From: Cylindrospermum sp. NIES-4074
Lineage (GTDB): Bacteria; Cyanobacteriota; Cyanobacteriia; Cyanobacteriales; Nostocaceae
NCBI GenBank assembly: GCA_003994795.1
Contig: AP018271.1
Coordinates: forward strand, 195,081-259,080
Reading direction: 5' to 3'
DNA length: 64,000 nucleotides
Part shown: positions 7,870-16,402 of the stretch, piece after piece
Layout of the letters: the number at the start of each line of letters is the position of its first letter
How positions within the stretch are numbered: position 1 is the stretch's first letter
The notes under the pieces: generated by a model
Databases searched by the model: none
What the model was told of the DNA's origin: nothing
Seen by the model: only the letters and a program-made list of their open reading frames with translations
Translations under genes and position numbers: made by a program

Positions 7870-8892
7870 ATGAACCCCCCACCCCGCAAGCGCAAAAAAG
7901 CCACCTCTGCCGCATCAAGTAATCCAGGATTGCCCAACTCAGACATCGCTTCATCAGAAGACCCATCTTCAGCAATCATCGATGTTCCTGCCGTTGAAGT
8001 TCCAGAATTAACCGAACAGGAGCACAGCGATCGCTTGCATTTGGAGCGAAAGGTAGAACGCGCGTTTTTTGAAGCGGGAAAGGCGCTGATGGAATTGCGC
8101 GATCGCCGATTGTACAGATCCAGCCACCGCACGTTTGAGGAGTATTGTCAGGAGCGGTTTGGCTACACTCATCGGCGAGTGAATTATCTCATAGCTGGTT
8201 CTGTGGTATTTGATAACATAGCGACGGGAACAAATTGTTCCCAAAATGGGGAAGTGGATGAAATGGGAACAAACTGTTTCCAAAATGATGAAGTGGGTGA
8301 AAAGGGAACAAATTGTTCCCAAAATGATGAAGTGAACAAAACTCAAACAAACCGACCACGAATCCTGCCAACTAACGAAGGACAAGTGCGCCCTCTCGCA
8401 AAACTAGAACCCCAACAGCAGATTGAAGTTTGGCAACGGGCAGTGGAGGAAGCTAAGGGCAAAGTTCCCAGTGCCAGAATTGTAACAGACGTAGTACAAA
8501 GAATTATGGAGAGAACCAAAATCCCTAACACTTACCAAGTCGGTGAAGTTTGCCAAATTTTAGTCAAGGATAATCCTGATTTGCGAGGCAAGGGTGGCTG
8601 TTGGTGCATAGTGGTTGCTGTCCATGACTTCAGTTGCACTGTAAAAACTTGGGATGGCGAACTGACTGTTGGCGTGCAGCATCTCAAATCTTACGAATAT
8701 CTGCCCCAGGAGTGTCAGCAGATGCTCTTGATTTGCGATCGCATTAGTCGGGTGTATTCTACAGAGCTGGAGGAATCGGTGCAGAGGTTTTTGGAGTCGT
8801 TAGGGAAGCTGAAGCGGTCTTATTTAACTGGTTTGGAAGATAAGGTGTTGAGGATTGTGGAGATAGAATATGAGGATGCAATAAAACACTGA
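7870..8892 (+). CDS. ParB-like/plasmid maintenance-type protein with internal repeats
   Basis: About 340 aa from ATG 7870 (a TTG at 7867 is in frame; AGAGGTGG precedes). Residues 50-120 contain a helical segment (HLERKVERAFFEAGKALMEL, then HRTFEEYCQERFGYTHRRVN) like the DNA-binding part of cyanobacterial plasmid proteins. The middle has RPLAKLEPQQQIEVWQRAVE and KVPSARIVTDVVQRI, which resembles ParB/Noc-type helical modules. Between them, three 13-residue repeats begin GTNC(S/F)QN. The C-terminal third is unique. I infer a role in plasmid partition or regulation; no ParA gene is visible. Confidence 0.5.
   Translation: MNPPPRKRKKATSAASSNPGLPNSDIASSEDPSSAIIDVPAVEVPELTEQEHSDRLHLERKVERAFFEAGKALMELRDRRLYRSSHRTFEEYCQERFGYTHRRVNYLIAGSVVFDNIATGTNCSQNGEVDEMGTNCFQNDEVGEKGTNCSQNDEVNKTQTNRPRILPTNEGQVRPLAKLEPQQQIEVWQRAVEEAKGKVPSARIVTDVVQRIMERTKIPNTYQVGEVCQILVKDNPDLRGKGGCWCIVVAVHDFSCTVKTWDGELTVGVQHLKSYEYLPQECQQMLLICDRISRVYSTELEESVQRFLESLGKLKRSYLTGLEDKVLRIVEIEYEDAIKH
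8227..8343 (+). repeat. 39-bp coding tandem repeat, 3 copies
   Basis: In-frame 39-bp units at 8227-8265, 8266-8304 and 8305-8343 encode GTNCSQNGEVDEM, GTNCFQNDEVGEK and GTNCSQNDEVNKT. Copy number could vary between strains without breaking the frame. Confidence 0.9.
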
Positions 8893-9296
8893 AGGCTAAT
8901 TAAGATAAAAGCATAATCTTCTTGTATGAATTTGCTGGGTATTAACCAAGATCCACTGCATTGCTCGTAAGTTAAGGTTATAAGCAATGGTATCTACTGT
9001 ATTAAAAACAACTAAGCTAACTATAGCTATTTTCAAGAACCTTAATTTTTTTATATTCAGTTTGATTATAAATTTATTTGCGTAGTTAGGGAACTCTTAA
9101 CTTTTAAAAAAGGATAGATATGCACTGATTATTGTAATTCAATAACGCAGGTTACGCCAAAAAATAAAATATAAGTCTGTGATATCGGTATGGATTCCTA
9201 ACGGAGCAAGCTAATGATTGACGCAGAGTATCTACTAATCTTGCGGTTGCTACTTTGATGAATTTGATGCAATATTGTTGTTTTTATATTGAGTAT
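8893..9296. other. intergenic, no recognised feature
   Basis: About 400 AT-rich bases between two convergent genes. I see no ORF, strong hairpin or repeat. Confidence 0.5.
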
Positions 9297-9836
9297 TTAA
9301 GCAGAAAGTTTTTCGGAAAAATTCACCTGCGACATAACTTGTGCGCGTATTGAATTAGCAGCCGTCTCTGCAATTTCTGCTCTATCAGAATCAGTAAGAA
9401 TTACTGCAAGTAGCGATTTGAGAGCTTCGCGGTTAGATATAAACTCTTCACCGTATAAATCATCTTGCAGCAGTGTGGCTTCTAAGTAAGGTAATAGCTC
9501 AGGCGCAGGAGATAGCAACCGCTCTTTAATGCGTGTTCTTGCAGTCTCTGTTGCAGAAGTTGTACCTACACCTAAATCCCATGTTTCAATTATTAGCCTG
9601 ATTTCACGGTTAAGTGATACACGCAGCGTTGATAGGCGACCAAATAAAGGAAGGTTAAGCATTAAAGGTGGTAGTGCATCACCCCAATCCAAACCAGCAC
9701 CAATAGTGCAATTGGCTTCATCTTCGATACGAACAGCCTCATCGAGCCATCCTTCACCAAAAAGTAAATCTATAGCTTCTTGGGTTGTTACTGGCTCATT
9801 CACCTCAGAATTATTATTTTTCTGTTGATGATTCAT
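9297..9836 (-). CDS. unknown protein, paired with a GNAT gene (family B, copy 1)
   Basis: A 179-aa protein with a clear paralogue at 18324-18860. The two share LDWG at about residue 49, then MLNL...GRL(S/T)TLR(V/I)SLNRE(I/V)RL. They also share DLYGEEFISNRE (copy 1) or ELYGEEFISNRE (copy 2), and an SA C-terminus. The conserved acidic/aromatic motif YGEEFISNRE could be a binding surface. In both places it lies directly downstream of a GNAT acetyltransferase gene, here 11 bases away, so the two are translated as a pair. No known domain is recognisable. It might be the partner or antidote of the acetyltransferase; this is inference from the repeated pairing. Confidence 0.65.
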   Translation of the reverse strand: MNHQQKNNNSEVNEPVTTQEAIDLLFGEGWLDEAVRIEDEANCTIGAGLDWGDALPPLMLNLPLFGRLSTLRVSLNREIRLIIETWDLGVGTTSATETARTRIKERLLSPAPELLPYLEATLLQDDLYGEEFISNREALKSLLAVILTDSDRAEIAETAANSIRAQVMSQVNFSEKLSA

Positions 9837-9847
9837 AAATTTTAACT

Positions 9848-10396
9848 TTATCTTCGTCTCAATACACCATACTCAAAGTAAACCAAATTATCGTATTCTT
9901 CTTCAGCCCCGCAGTTAAACATATTTTGTTTTTCGTAAAATCCTACAGACCTTGGTAAAGAATGCAACCCAACTCTATCTTCATACCCAAGCTCAACACT
10001 TCTAATTCTGGCGAAATTTAAAAGTGCTTGACCAACACCTTTGAATTGAGGCGGACGCTGAATTTCAATTCGGTTAGTGGGGGCAGTTGCAATACCATCA
10101 ACATAAACTAGTCTCTTACCAATATTCAACTGGGAACCGTGCATTTGTGTTTCTATTATCATTAAACCTTGAGTTGTGTTTCCGCACTCAACTGCATAAC
10201 CTTCAAGATTTGCTTGATTAGCAATATATCTTAATTTAAATATCCAGTCCCAGTATTTATCTTCTTGAGTAAATACCCTTAACTTTTCGACCCAATCATT
10301 GACATAATCATCAACATGTTTTTGTCCTAAATCTACCGGATAGGCTTCAACAGGTGTATTATCAACACCCCTTTTTAATTCGATTTTTAGTTGCAC
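9848..10396 (-). CDS. GNAT-family N-acetyltransferase (family A, copy 1)
   Basis: A 182-aa protein. The acetyl-CoA binding motif A is FKGVGQALLNFA (near residue 124), preceded by the strand RLVYVDGIATAP and followed by LGYEDRVGLHSLPRSVGFYE, the usual GNAT motif B with a final Tyr. The N-terminal 90 residues hold YWDWIFKLRYIAN and a GLMIIETQMHGS strand shared with the paralogue at 18879-19433 (about half identical by eye). It heads a two-gene unit with the family-B gene. The substrate is unknown: a small molecule, a protein or an aminoacyl-tRNA are all possible. No DUF1778-type antitoxin gene is upstream. Confidence 0.75.
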   Translation of the reverse strand: MQLKIELKRGVDNTPVEAYPVDLGQKHVDDYVNDWVEKLRVFTQEDKYWDWIFKLRYIANQANLEGYAVECGNTTQGLMIIETQMHGSQLNIGKRLVYVDGIATAPTNRIEIQRPPQFKGVGQALLNFARIRSVELGYEDRVGLHSLPRSVGFYEKQNMFNCGAEEEYDNLVYFEYGVLRRR

Positions 10397-10737
10397 ATAA
10401 AGCTCCTAATGAGACTTAGACAGAAATTAAGCCCAAATGAAGCCCAAACTAGCGATATTCGCGGTAAACACGTCACGATTCATGGTTAACCATATGTGCA
10501 AAGCACACGCTACGCGAACGAAAAATCGAAAAGATATCGCTGTTCTAAAGGCTTTATTAGCTTCAGGAAATGTGTTTAAAGATTTGTTTGCCCACCTTCG
10601 TCTTAACCCCCCGGTCATTTGATGCCAAAGAATAAAAGTATAGGCACAAAAAACTAAATATGGTGCAAGCTTGTATTAATAATAAACAACTGAATAACGC
10701 TTTGGTTCTGAAGAATATTACTATTAGGTAAATTACC
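10397..10737. other. intergenic; possible decayed element
   Basis: Overlapping ORFs of about 60 codons occur on both strands (10427-10622), but neither resembles a known protein or has a good ribosome-binding site. CACACGCTACGCGAACG within it is a common cyanobacterial repeat. The stretch adjoins a transposase relic and may be part of it. Confidence 0.3.
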
Positions 10738-10908
10738 CTATTTTAAGTTATTTATTTGAGCTTGACGTAAGTCAATGCCAATTTTACCAAATTTGTATGT
10801 TAGTCGTTCAATTCGTTTGAGACTAATATCAATTCCCCAATCTGATAAGATTGTGTGTGCAGCTTCAAATGAACTAGCTATTGCGCCACCTAACAGCAAT
10901 AGTTGACC
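10738..10908 (-). pseudogene. transposase fragment, ISKra4-like
   Basis: Reading the minus strand gives about 56 codons with the helix-turn-helix-like sequence ILSDWGIDISLKRIERLTYK and FGKIGIDLRQAQINNL, ending in TAG at 10738. It resembles the N-terminal region of ISKra4-type transposases. An in-frame stop closes it upstream, and no start codon or remainder is present. Confidence 0.45.
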
Positions 10909-10999
10909 ACACTAATGGGGTTAAACCTTCTGACATTCCTAACCATTACTGAGGTATTTAGCTATCTAACTAGTATCTAGTTTACTAATTTACTGAACC

Positions 11000-11092
11000 A
11001 GGACTTACGCAAAACAGGACGAAAGTAGTGGTAATTCATGAATTACCACTACGCAAGAATAAGCTTTGGCTGCCACACCTTGCGTAAGTCTT
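11000..11092. mobile_element. MITE-like element with AGGACTTACGCAA ends (copy 1)
   Basis: A 93-bp non-coding unit bounded by AGGACTTACGCAA and its inverse TTGCGTAAGTCT. Inside is a perfect 28-bp palindrome (11025-11052, GTAGTGGTAATTCA and its complement). A second element with the same ends lies at 19484-19597. These ends match those of full-size cyanobacterial ISs, so both are probably mobilised in trans. Confidence 0.7.
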
Positions 11093-11163
11093 ATGAACTT
11101 TCGGTTTAGCGATCGCTCTTTGAGCGCCGTCAGAGCCATCGCCTCCGGTGGGGTGGAGCATCG

Positions 11164-11859
11164 TCACTCGTTTTTGTCCCCATTACAATGAAACAGGGGT
11201 AAAGTCCAGAGAAATACTGATTTTTGCGTTAAAGTTGTCTCAATGAGGGCGCCTAAAGAGCTAAGATATGCACCACGATGAGAATACATGACTCCCTTGG
11301 ATTTACCAGAAGTACCACTAGTATAATTAATACTAATTGTTTCCATTTCATCTGCAATTACCCAAGGTAAGGTATGGGGCTTACCAGTTCGTAGAAATGC
11401 TTCATAGTCCTCACCTGGTAAAGTTTCATATCCCTCAATATCCTGGATATTAATGATATATTTAACCGTCTCTAAAAGGTGCTGAATCGGTCGAATTATA
11501 TCTGCTAATTCTGTATCTACAAAGATAAACTTGGCACTACAATCATTGAGAATGTTAGCAACTTCTTGCGGAGCCAAGCGAGTATTAAGAGCTACCATAA
11601 TACCTCCTGCTAAAGGAATAGCAAAATGGGCTTCTAGCATGGGTGGAGTATTGAAACAAAAAAAGGCAACGCGCTCTCCTTTTTCCAGTCCAGCATTACG
11701 CAAAGCTGAGGCTAAACAATTAACACGAGTAGCAAACTCTCCATAGGTAAAGCGGTGCTGACCATAGATAATCGCTACTTGGTTACGGTAGACTTGAGCA
11801 CTGCGCTCTAAAAAAGTTAAAGGTGTGAGAACACTTTGATATACTGGTTTTAAATCCAT
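11164..11859 (-). pseudogene. acyl-CoA synthetase / AMP-ligase, N-terminal fragment
   Basis: A 231-aa product with the N-terminal half of an AMP-dependent acyl-CoA synthetase: FTYGEFATRVNCLASALRNA, VAFFCFNTPPMLEAHFAIPL and the ATP-binding P-loop YTSGTSGKSKGVMYSHRG (near residue 178). The frame stops just after LPLFHCNG, where normal enzymes (about 540 aa) continue with motifs A4-A10 and the catalytic lysine. The enzyme therefore cannot be functional as such. It lies downstream of an amidase on the same strand; both may come from one catabolic gene set. The truncation point is followed by HIP1-rich repeat DNA. Confidence 0.85.
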
Positions 11860-12030
11860 ATTTAAAGAAAGAATTATACAACAGACGCGCTGCGCGAAGT
11901 ATAAAGCGTCCTTGCTTCAATCCCACTCTTTTAAGGGTGGGTTCCTCCTGCCTTCTCCTTCGGAGACGCTGCGCGAACGACCTCCAGCAAAGCTGCCTCC
12001 TGAACTCTCTTGGTCGTATTCACAATGCTT

Positions 12031-13443
12031 CTACAACCGTTGAACCCTCGTAATTTGGCTACAGTATTGAAAAGGAGAGACATTTTCATAAGCCCTAGCT
12101 GCTTGCAACACAAGTATATCTCTGTATTTTGCCGCTACAATTTGTATCCCTACAGGTAAACCATTCTGAGTAAAGCCACAAGGTACGGAAGCTGCGGGTT
12201 GTTGGGTGAGATTAAACGGATAGGTGAAAGGACTCCAGGTGCGTCCCTGTGGATAAAGGGATGATTGAGGTGAGTTTTGTCCGACGGGAAAAGCGACGAT
12301 TGGTAAAGTGGGAGTAATCAATAAATCGTAAGTCTGGTGAAACTGTTGTAGATGACGGCCAAGGGCTTCACGGGCATCATTTGCTTGGAGATAATCTGCT
12401 AAAGTTAAGCGCTCGCCTTCTTGAGCATTAGCTTGTAAGCCTTCTTCAATTACAGCCCTCTGTTCTGGACTAAAACCCCGCAGTAATTTAGCTGCACCAG
12501 CTACCCAAAAAGTTCGGAAAATTCGATATGGATTCTCAAAACCCGGATCAACTTCTTCGACAATAGCCCCTAGTTTAGCTAAAGTTTCTACTGCTTTTTT
12601 GACTAATGCAGCTACTTCTGGTTCAACATCGGCATATCCTAACCCTGGACTAAAAGCAATCCGCAAACCCGCTACACCTTGATGCAGATTTAGCAAATAA
12701 TCCTGTTGATCATCAGGTAAAGCATACCAATCACGAACATCAGGACGAGCGATCGCATTTAAGGTTAATGCGGCATCTGTAACTGTACGCGCTAAAATAC
12801 CAGGATGAAACAGCGTCCCTGTATGGGCTGATGGGTAGCCCGCAGCCCGACCAAAAGTAGGTTTAAAACCAAATACCCCCGTAAGTGCGGCTGGACTTCT
12901 CGATGATCCCCCACCATCTGTACCCAAATGAATTGTTCCCAAACCCAATGCTGCTGCAACTGCTGCACCACCACTACTTCCCCCTGGTGTGAGTTCCAGA
13001 TTCCAAGGGTTGCGAGTGATACCAGTTAGGGGAGAATCTGTGACACCTTTCCAACCAAATTCCGAGGTGGTAGTTTTGCCCAATAATACAGCACCTTGTT
13101 CCCGCAACCGAGCTACAGATGGTGCATCTTCATTCCAAGGTTGATGGGGTGAAATGGCTTTACTTCCACGCAGAGTTGGTAAACCTTTAGTTAATAGTAA
13201 ATCCTTAACTGTCGTTGGTACACCGTCAACTAAACCAAGTGGTTTACCTTGCAGCCATCTTTCCTCAGAAGCACGAGCTTCAATGAGTGCATTTTCTTCA
13301 TCAATTACCACAAAAGCATTTACCAGGGGATTGTATTTAGCAATTTTCTCTAATGCTGCTTTGGTTACTTCTACTGGGGATAACTCACGGCTTTGATAAA
13401 GAGACACAAGTTCCTTAGCGGAAAGATTAGTAATGTCTGTCAT
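12031..13443 (-). CDS. amidase-signature family amidohydrolase
   Basis: A 470-aa protein of normal family length. The Ser-cisSer-Lys triad is visible: Lys80 in VPTTVKD, the GGSSGG loop at 154-159 and Ser180 in GTDGGGSSR. The C-terminal FNLTQQPAASVPCGF and GLPVGIQIV are typical of the family. It hydrolyses an amide bond (amino-acid amide, acyl-amide or indole-acetamide-type substrate). GatA is less likely because no gatB/gatC are near. The last 20 residues (ENVSPFQYCSQITRVQRL) run slightly beyond the usual end and may be altered. The promoter should lie in 13444-13793. Confidence 0.85.
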   Translation of the reverse strand: MTDITNLSAKELVSLYQSRELSPVEVTKAALEKIAKYNPLVNAFVVIDEENALIEARASEERWLQGKPLGLVDGVPTTVKDLLLTKGLPTLRGSKAISPHQPWNEDAPSVARLREQGAVLLGKTTTSEFGWKGVTDSPLTGITRNPWNLELTPGGSSGGAAVAAALGLGTIHLGTDGGGSSRSPAALTGVFGFKPTFGRAAGYPSAHTGTLFHPGILARTVTDAALTLNAIARPDVRDWYALPDDQQDYLLNLHQGVAGLRIAFSPGLGYADVEPEVAALVKKAVETLAKLGAIVEEVDPGFENPYRIFRTFWVAGAAKLLRGFSPEQRAVIEEGLQANAQEGERLTLADYLQANDAREALGRHLQQFHQTYDLLITPTLPIVAFPVGQNSPQSSLYPQGRTWSPFTYPFNLTQQPAASVPCGFTQNGLPVGIQIVAAKYRDILVLQAARAYENVSPFQYCSQITRVQRL

Positions 13444-13793
13444 AATTTTAGGTTTTATGTTCTATTCGAGCGAGACTGAGAAAGGATAGCTAGAGATACA
13501 CAATGCGTCATGAAAACAGATTAAGTAGGTAGCTTTAAGAACATATCTAATTGTTTACAATGCAGATATTGAGGTGACAAGAGCGATCGCAAAGCCGTCA
13601 TAACCTTTACAAAAAAGGCAGGAGTTAGGAGGCAGAAGGCAGGAGGGGATGAGTATCAATTAAAACTTTAGTTCAATTATTAACAATAATTGTCATATCT
13701 AGCAAATACTTATATTTTATTTTACTATTTACGCAACATTATTTAGTACAGCGCTGACCCAACGGCATCAAATACATCTAGCATTGACGAGTT
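13444..13793. other. divergent intergenic region with short G/A-rich repeats
   Basis: Separates the amidase (minus) from the secreted protein (plus). At 13612-13650 GGCAGGAG/GGCAGAAG short repeats occur, a cyanobacterial STRR-like pattern. The rest is AT-rich and presumably carries both promoters; no clear operator is seen. Confidence 0.4.
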
Positions 13794-14360
13794 ATGTCAA
13801 TTCGTAAAACTTTCACCATCTTAGCAGTTTGTGCTTTATCAACACTAACCATTTCACCGCATCCAGTGATAGCTCAATCAAAAGACTCAACTTTTTTTCA
13901 ACAAGGTGATAATCGTAAATTCGTCGGGACATATATCTTGTCTACCTTCCTCAATGGCGGCTTTGTAGGACGACGAGTGATTACGCTGACTCAAGACGGC
14001 AACTTTTTCATCATCGACTCAAACCAAGGTGGCAATAAGGGTGTGCCTGCCGCTGCTCAGTTCTTCCCCAACAACCGGTTCACTGATGGACAAGGTGTCT
14101 GGAAGGTTAACAAATCAGGAGAAATTATTGCTACCACATTTAACTTCAATTTCCCATCTCCAGAAAGTACAGCCTCTGTCACTACTGCTAGAGCCGATTA
14201 TCGTTTCAAATTGAATTCAACGACTCAGACAGTGGAAGGGACATTTGAAATTCGTACCTTCGATTTAACTAAAAATCCTTTGGATGAAAACGAGCCTGTA
14301 GGTGAAGGTGAACCGTTTAGGTTTACCTTTACAGGGCAGCGTGTCACTGTTGATGATTAG
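13794..14360 (+). CDS. secreted hypothetical protein
   Basis: A 188-aa protein with a classic signal peptide: positive n-region (MSIRKTF), hydrophobic core (TILAVCALSTLTIS) and a cleavage site after VIA (about residue 27). The mature part alternates strands (FVGTYILSTFLNGGFVGRRV, then TQDGNFFIIDSNQGG and RFTFTGQRV), suggesting a small beta-barrel or lipocalin-like fold. It is probably periplasmic or extracellular. No catalytic motif. Single gene; function unknown. Confidence 0.75.
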   Translation: MSIRKTFTILAVCALSTLTISPHPVIAQSKDSTFFQQGDNRKFVGTYILSTFLNGGFVGRRVITLTQDGNFFIIDSNQGGNKGVPAAAQFFPNNRFTDGQGVWKVNKSGEIIATTFNFNFPSPESTASVTTARADYRFKLNSTTQTVEGTFEIRTFDLTKNPLDENEPVGEGEPFRFTFTGQRVTVDD

Positions 14361-14416
14361 CCAGTTAGCCAATGCCAAACTAATTCTATAAGGGCAGAAG
14401 GGTCTATGAGGGCGAA

Positions 14417-14446
14417 GCCGTGCAGCCTACGAGAAAGGTAATCGCC
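14417..14446. repeat. 30-bp inverted repeat, left arm
   Basis: The 30 bases from GCCGTGCAGCC to GGTAATCGCC are repeated exactly in inverse orientation at 14820-14849. The arms enclose about 370 bases, including the cloverleaf-like repeat at 14699-14780. Confidence 0.85.
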
Positions 14447-15080
14447 TTTTTTGTACTAAGAATGGTTGCCCGTCGTTACCTTGACAGCGCCTGCTTACTG
14501 AGTTGAACCACAATGTTTTGGGGCAATGGGTCTACGGCTCTAACTACACACTTGATATGTTGGATCTTGCCATTTGTACTAAGAATTTAAGAAGGTATAA
14601 GGGGCGATCGCTCCAAGGAACACTGCGATAATTTTCTTGAGGGAAATGATGAAGAAGCTTTTGAAGTACCCGCTGTTTCCGGAGGCGATGGTGCTTATGT
14701 TGCCAAGGCTTGCTGGATACAGCAAGCCTTCATCGTGCCTTTGGCACGATGCAACCATCCAAAAAGGATGGTTGGGCAACTTCCCCCGCTCCCGCGATGG
14801 CGTACCCGCTGTTTCCGGAGGCGATTACCTTTCTCGTAGGCTGCACGGCGAAGCACAGCGTGGCGGAGGTGTTTGCTCCACGCGTCGTGCATTTCCCCTA
14901 AGAAAAAATTAATCTGGTGGGGTGCAGAACATGAAGGGTTGGTAATGAATGCGATCGCACATTAGGGAGAGATAATGGTGGGAAAGTTGCCAAAATAGTG
15001 GAAACTAAAAAACATCTAGCCAGGCAGACAAGCTAGAATTCACAGAGCTGCATCTACCCTAAAAAACGAATTGAGGAAAC
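14447..15080. other. repeat-rich intergenic region
   Basis: Non-coding mosaic. TTGTACTAAGAAT occurs at about 14452 and 14575 and again near 16139. It also holds the 82-base structured repeat (14699-14780), the right arm of the 30-bp inverted repeat (14820-14849) and several HIP1 octamers. The promoter of the hydrolase gene should be near 15000-15060. ORFs here are repeat shadows. Confidence 0.5.
14699..14780 (+). repeat. 82-base cloverleaf-like structured repeat (copy 1)
   Basis: An outer GTTGCC/GGGCAAC stem encloses three successive hairpins: AAGGCTTGCTG-GATA-CAGCAAGCCTT, CATCGTGCC-TTT-GGCACGATG, and AACCATCC-AAAAA-GGATGGTT. A nearly identical copy lies in inverse orientation at 53222-53303. 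It lacks tRNA consensus features such as GGTTCGAATCC. Confidence 0.9.
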
Positions 15081-16058
15081 ATGACTTCGGTAACTCACCG
15101 TTTTATCGAAACCAACAGCATCAAGATGCACATTGCCGAACAGGGGCAGGGTAAACTGGTCATCTTATGCCACGGCTTTCCCGAAAGTTGGTACTCTTGG
15201 CGACATCAGTTATCTGCATTAGCTGAAGCCGGATTTCACGCAGTGGCACCCGACCAACGCGGCTACGGACAAACCGACCGACCAGAAGCAATTGAGGCTT
15301 ACCATATTTTTCAGTTGGTGGGCGATATCGTTGGTCTGGTTAAGGCTTTAGGCGAAGAACAAGCATTTATCGTTGGGCACGATTGGGGTGCGCTCGTGGC
15401 ATGGTATTGCGCCCTGCTCCGTCCTGACATCTTCCGTACTCTTACCCTGCTCAGTGTGCCCTATATACCCCGCGCTTGGGATGACATACGACCGACAGCA
15501 GCGATGAAGCTGATGGCAGGTGAGCAGGAGTTCTATCAGCTGTACTTCCAAGAACCAGGCAAAGCGGAAGCAGAACTAGAGTCAGATGTCCGCACAACCA
15601 TACGTGCATTTCTCTACTCTGCTTCAGGAGATCCACCACCTTCCCAGCGTTGGCGCTTCCTGTTCAGCAAGACGGAGAAGTTGCTGGATACGTGTTCTCT
15701 ACCAGATAAGCTTCCCACCTGGTTAACAGAGCAAGATATCGACTTTTTTACCTCTGAGTTTGAGCGGACTGGTTTCCGGGGCGGGTTGAACTGGTATCGA
15801 AATATGGACAGAATGTGGGAACTAAACTCGTTTCTCAGTGGGGCAAAGATTCGCCAACCGGCGCTGTTTGTCGCAGGAGAAGCAGATGCGGTAATCACGA
15901 TGTACCGTGAAGCCTTCGACACTTTAGAGCAGAACGTACCCAACTTGAGGCAGAAGGTATTGTTACCGGGGGCTGGTCACTGGGTTCAGCAAGAGCGCCC
16001 AGTTGAAGTCAACAAGCTGCTCATCGAGTTTCTAGCAAACCACCAAATTGACAGGTAG
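15081..16058 (+). CDS. alpha/beta hydrolase, epoxide hydrolase-like
   Basis: A 325-aa cytosolic enzyme of typical soluble epoxide-hydrolase length. Motifs: oxyanion HGFPESWYSWRHQL (residues 31-44), nucleophile elbow GHDWG (Asp101), and the catalytic His in GAGHWVQQERP near residue 299. The Asp nucleophile excludes an ordinary serine esterase. Tyrosines in the cap (for example GLNWYRNMDRMWE) fit epoxide-ring activation. A haloalkane dehalogenase is the main alternative. Start ATG 15081 has GAGGAAAC upstream. Monocistronic. Confidence 0.85.
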   Translation: MTSVTHRFIETNSIKMHIAEQGQGKLVILCHGFPESWYSWRHQLSALAEAGFHAVAPDQRGYGQTDRPEAIEAYHIFQLVGDIVGLVKALGEEQAFIVGHDWGALVAWYCALLRPDIFRTLTLLSVPYIPRAWDDIRPTAAMKLMAGEQEFYQLYFQEPGKAEAELESDVRTTIRAFLYSASGDPPPSQRWRFLFSKTEKLLDTCSLPDKLPTWLTEQDIDFFTSEFERTGFRGGLNWYRNMDRMWELNSFLSGAKIRQPALFVAGEADAVITMYREAFDTLEQNVPNLRQKVLLPGAGHWVQQERPVEVNKLLIEFLANHQIDR

Positions 16059-16402
16059 ATTGCTTACTATATGACTTCTAGTTTTTTAACTACTCATACT
16101 CCAACTACCATCGCTAGTCCCAAGCAGTCGGCACTTCTTGTACTAAGAATTTATTAGCGATCGCTTCCCTCCTGGTTTCATCCGTTAAAAATTTATCAGC
16201 ATTTCAACGGTAAACCGATTGATTTTGAATAGAAGTTTTATCAGTCTTGAATAGCGATCGCCTCCGGCGCGCGGGACGCGATCGTAAGAAAGCGCGCTTC
16301 TTGGGCATTGAGCCGAGATCCTTGCGAAAACGGAAATAGAAGCTGAAAAGCCTTGTCAATTCTAGGTTTCAAAAATTTCTGGAGGCAGGGAAATAGCAAC
16401 TT
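16059..16402. other. intergenic, HIP1-rich
   Basis: About 340 non-coding bases after the hydrolase with several GCGATCGC octamers and a TTGTACTAAGAAT motif near 16139 shared with 14452 and 14575. No gene seen. Confidence 0.4.

Noticed and set aside
7173-8531. Several minus-strand ORFs under the XRE operon
   Set aside because: Antisense shadows of real genes; no ribosome-binding sites or family-like sequence.
10427-10622. Overlapping ORFs of about 60 codons on both strands
   Set aside because: No homology recognised and no ribosome-binding site; probably decayed or repeat DNA.
11164-13443. Amidase plus acyl-CoA synthetase as a working two-gene operon
   Set aside because: The synthetase lacks its C-terminal half, so a functional pathway is unlikely.
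14699-14780. tRNA gene (cloverleaf shape)
   Set aside because: Arms are too long, and no T-loop, D-loop or CCA-type acceptor consensus is seen.
14637-14912. Short ORFs around the cloverleaf repeat, considered as genes
   Set aside because: Made of palindromic repeat and HIP1 sequence only.
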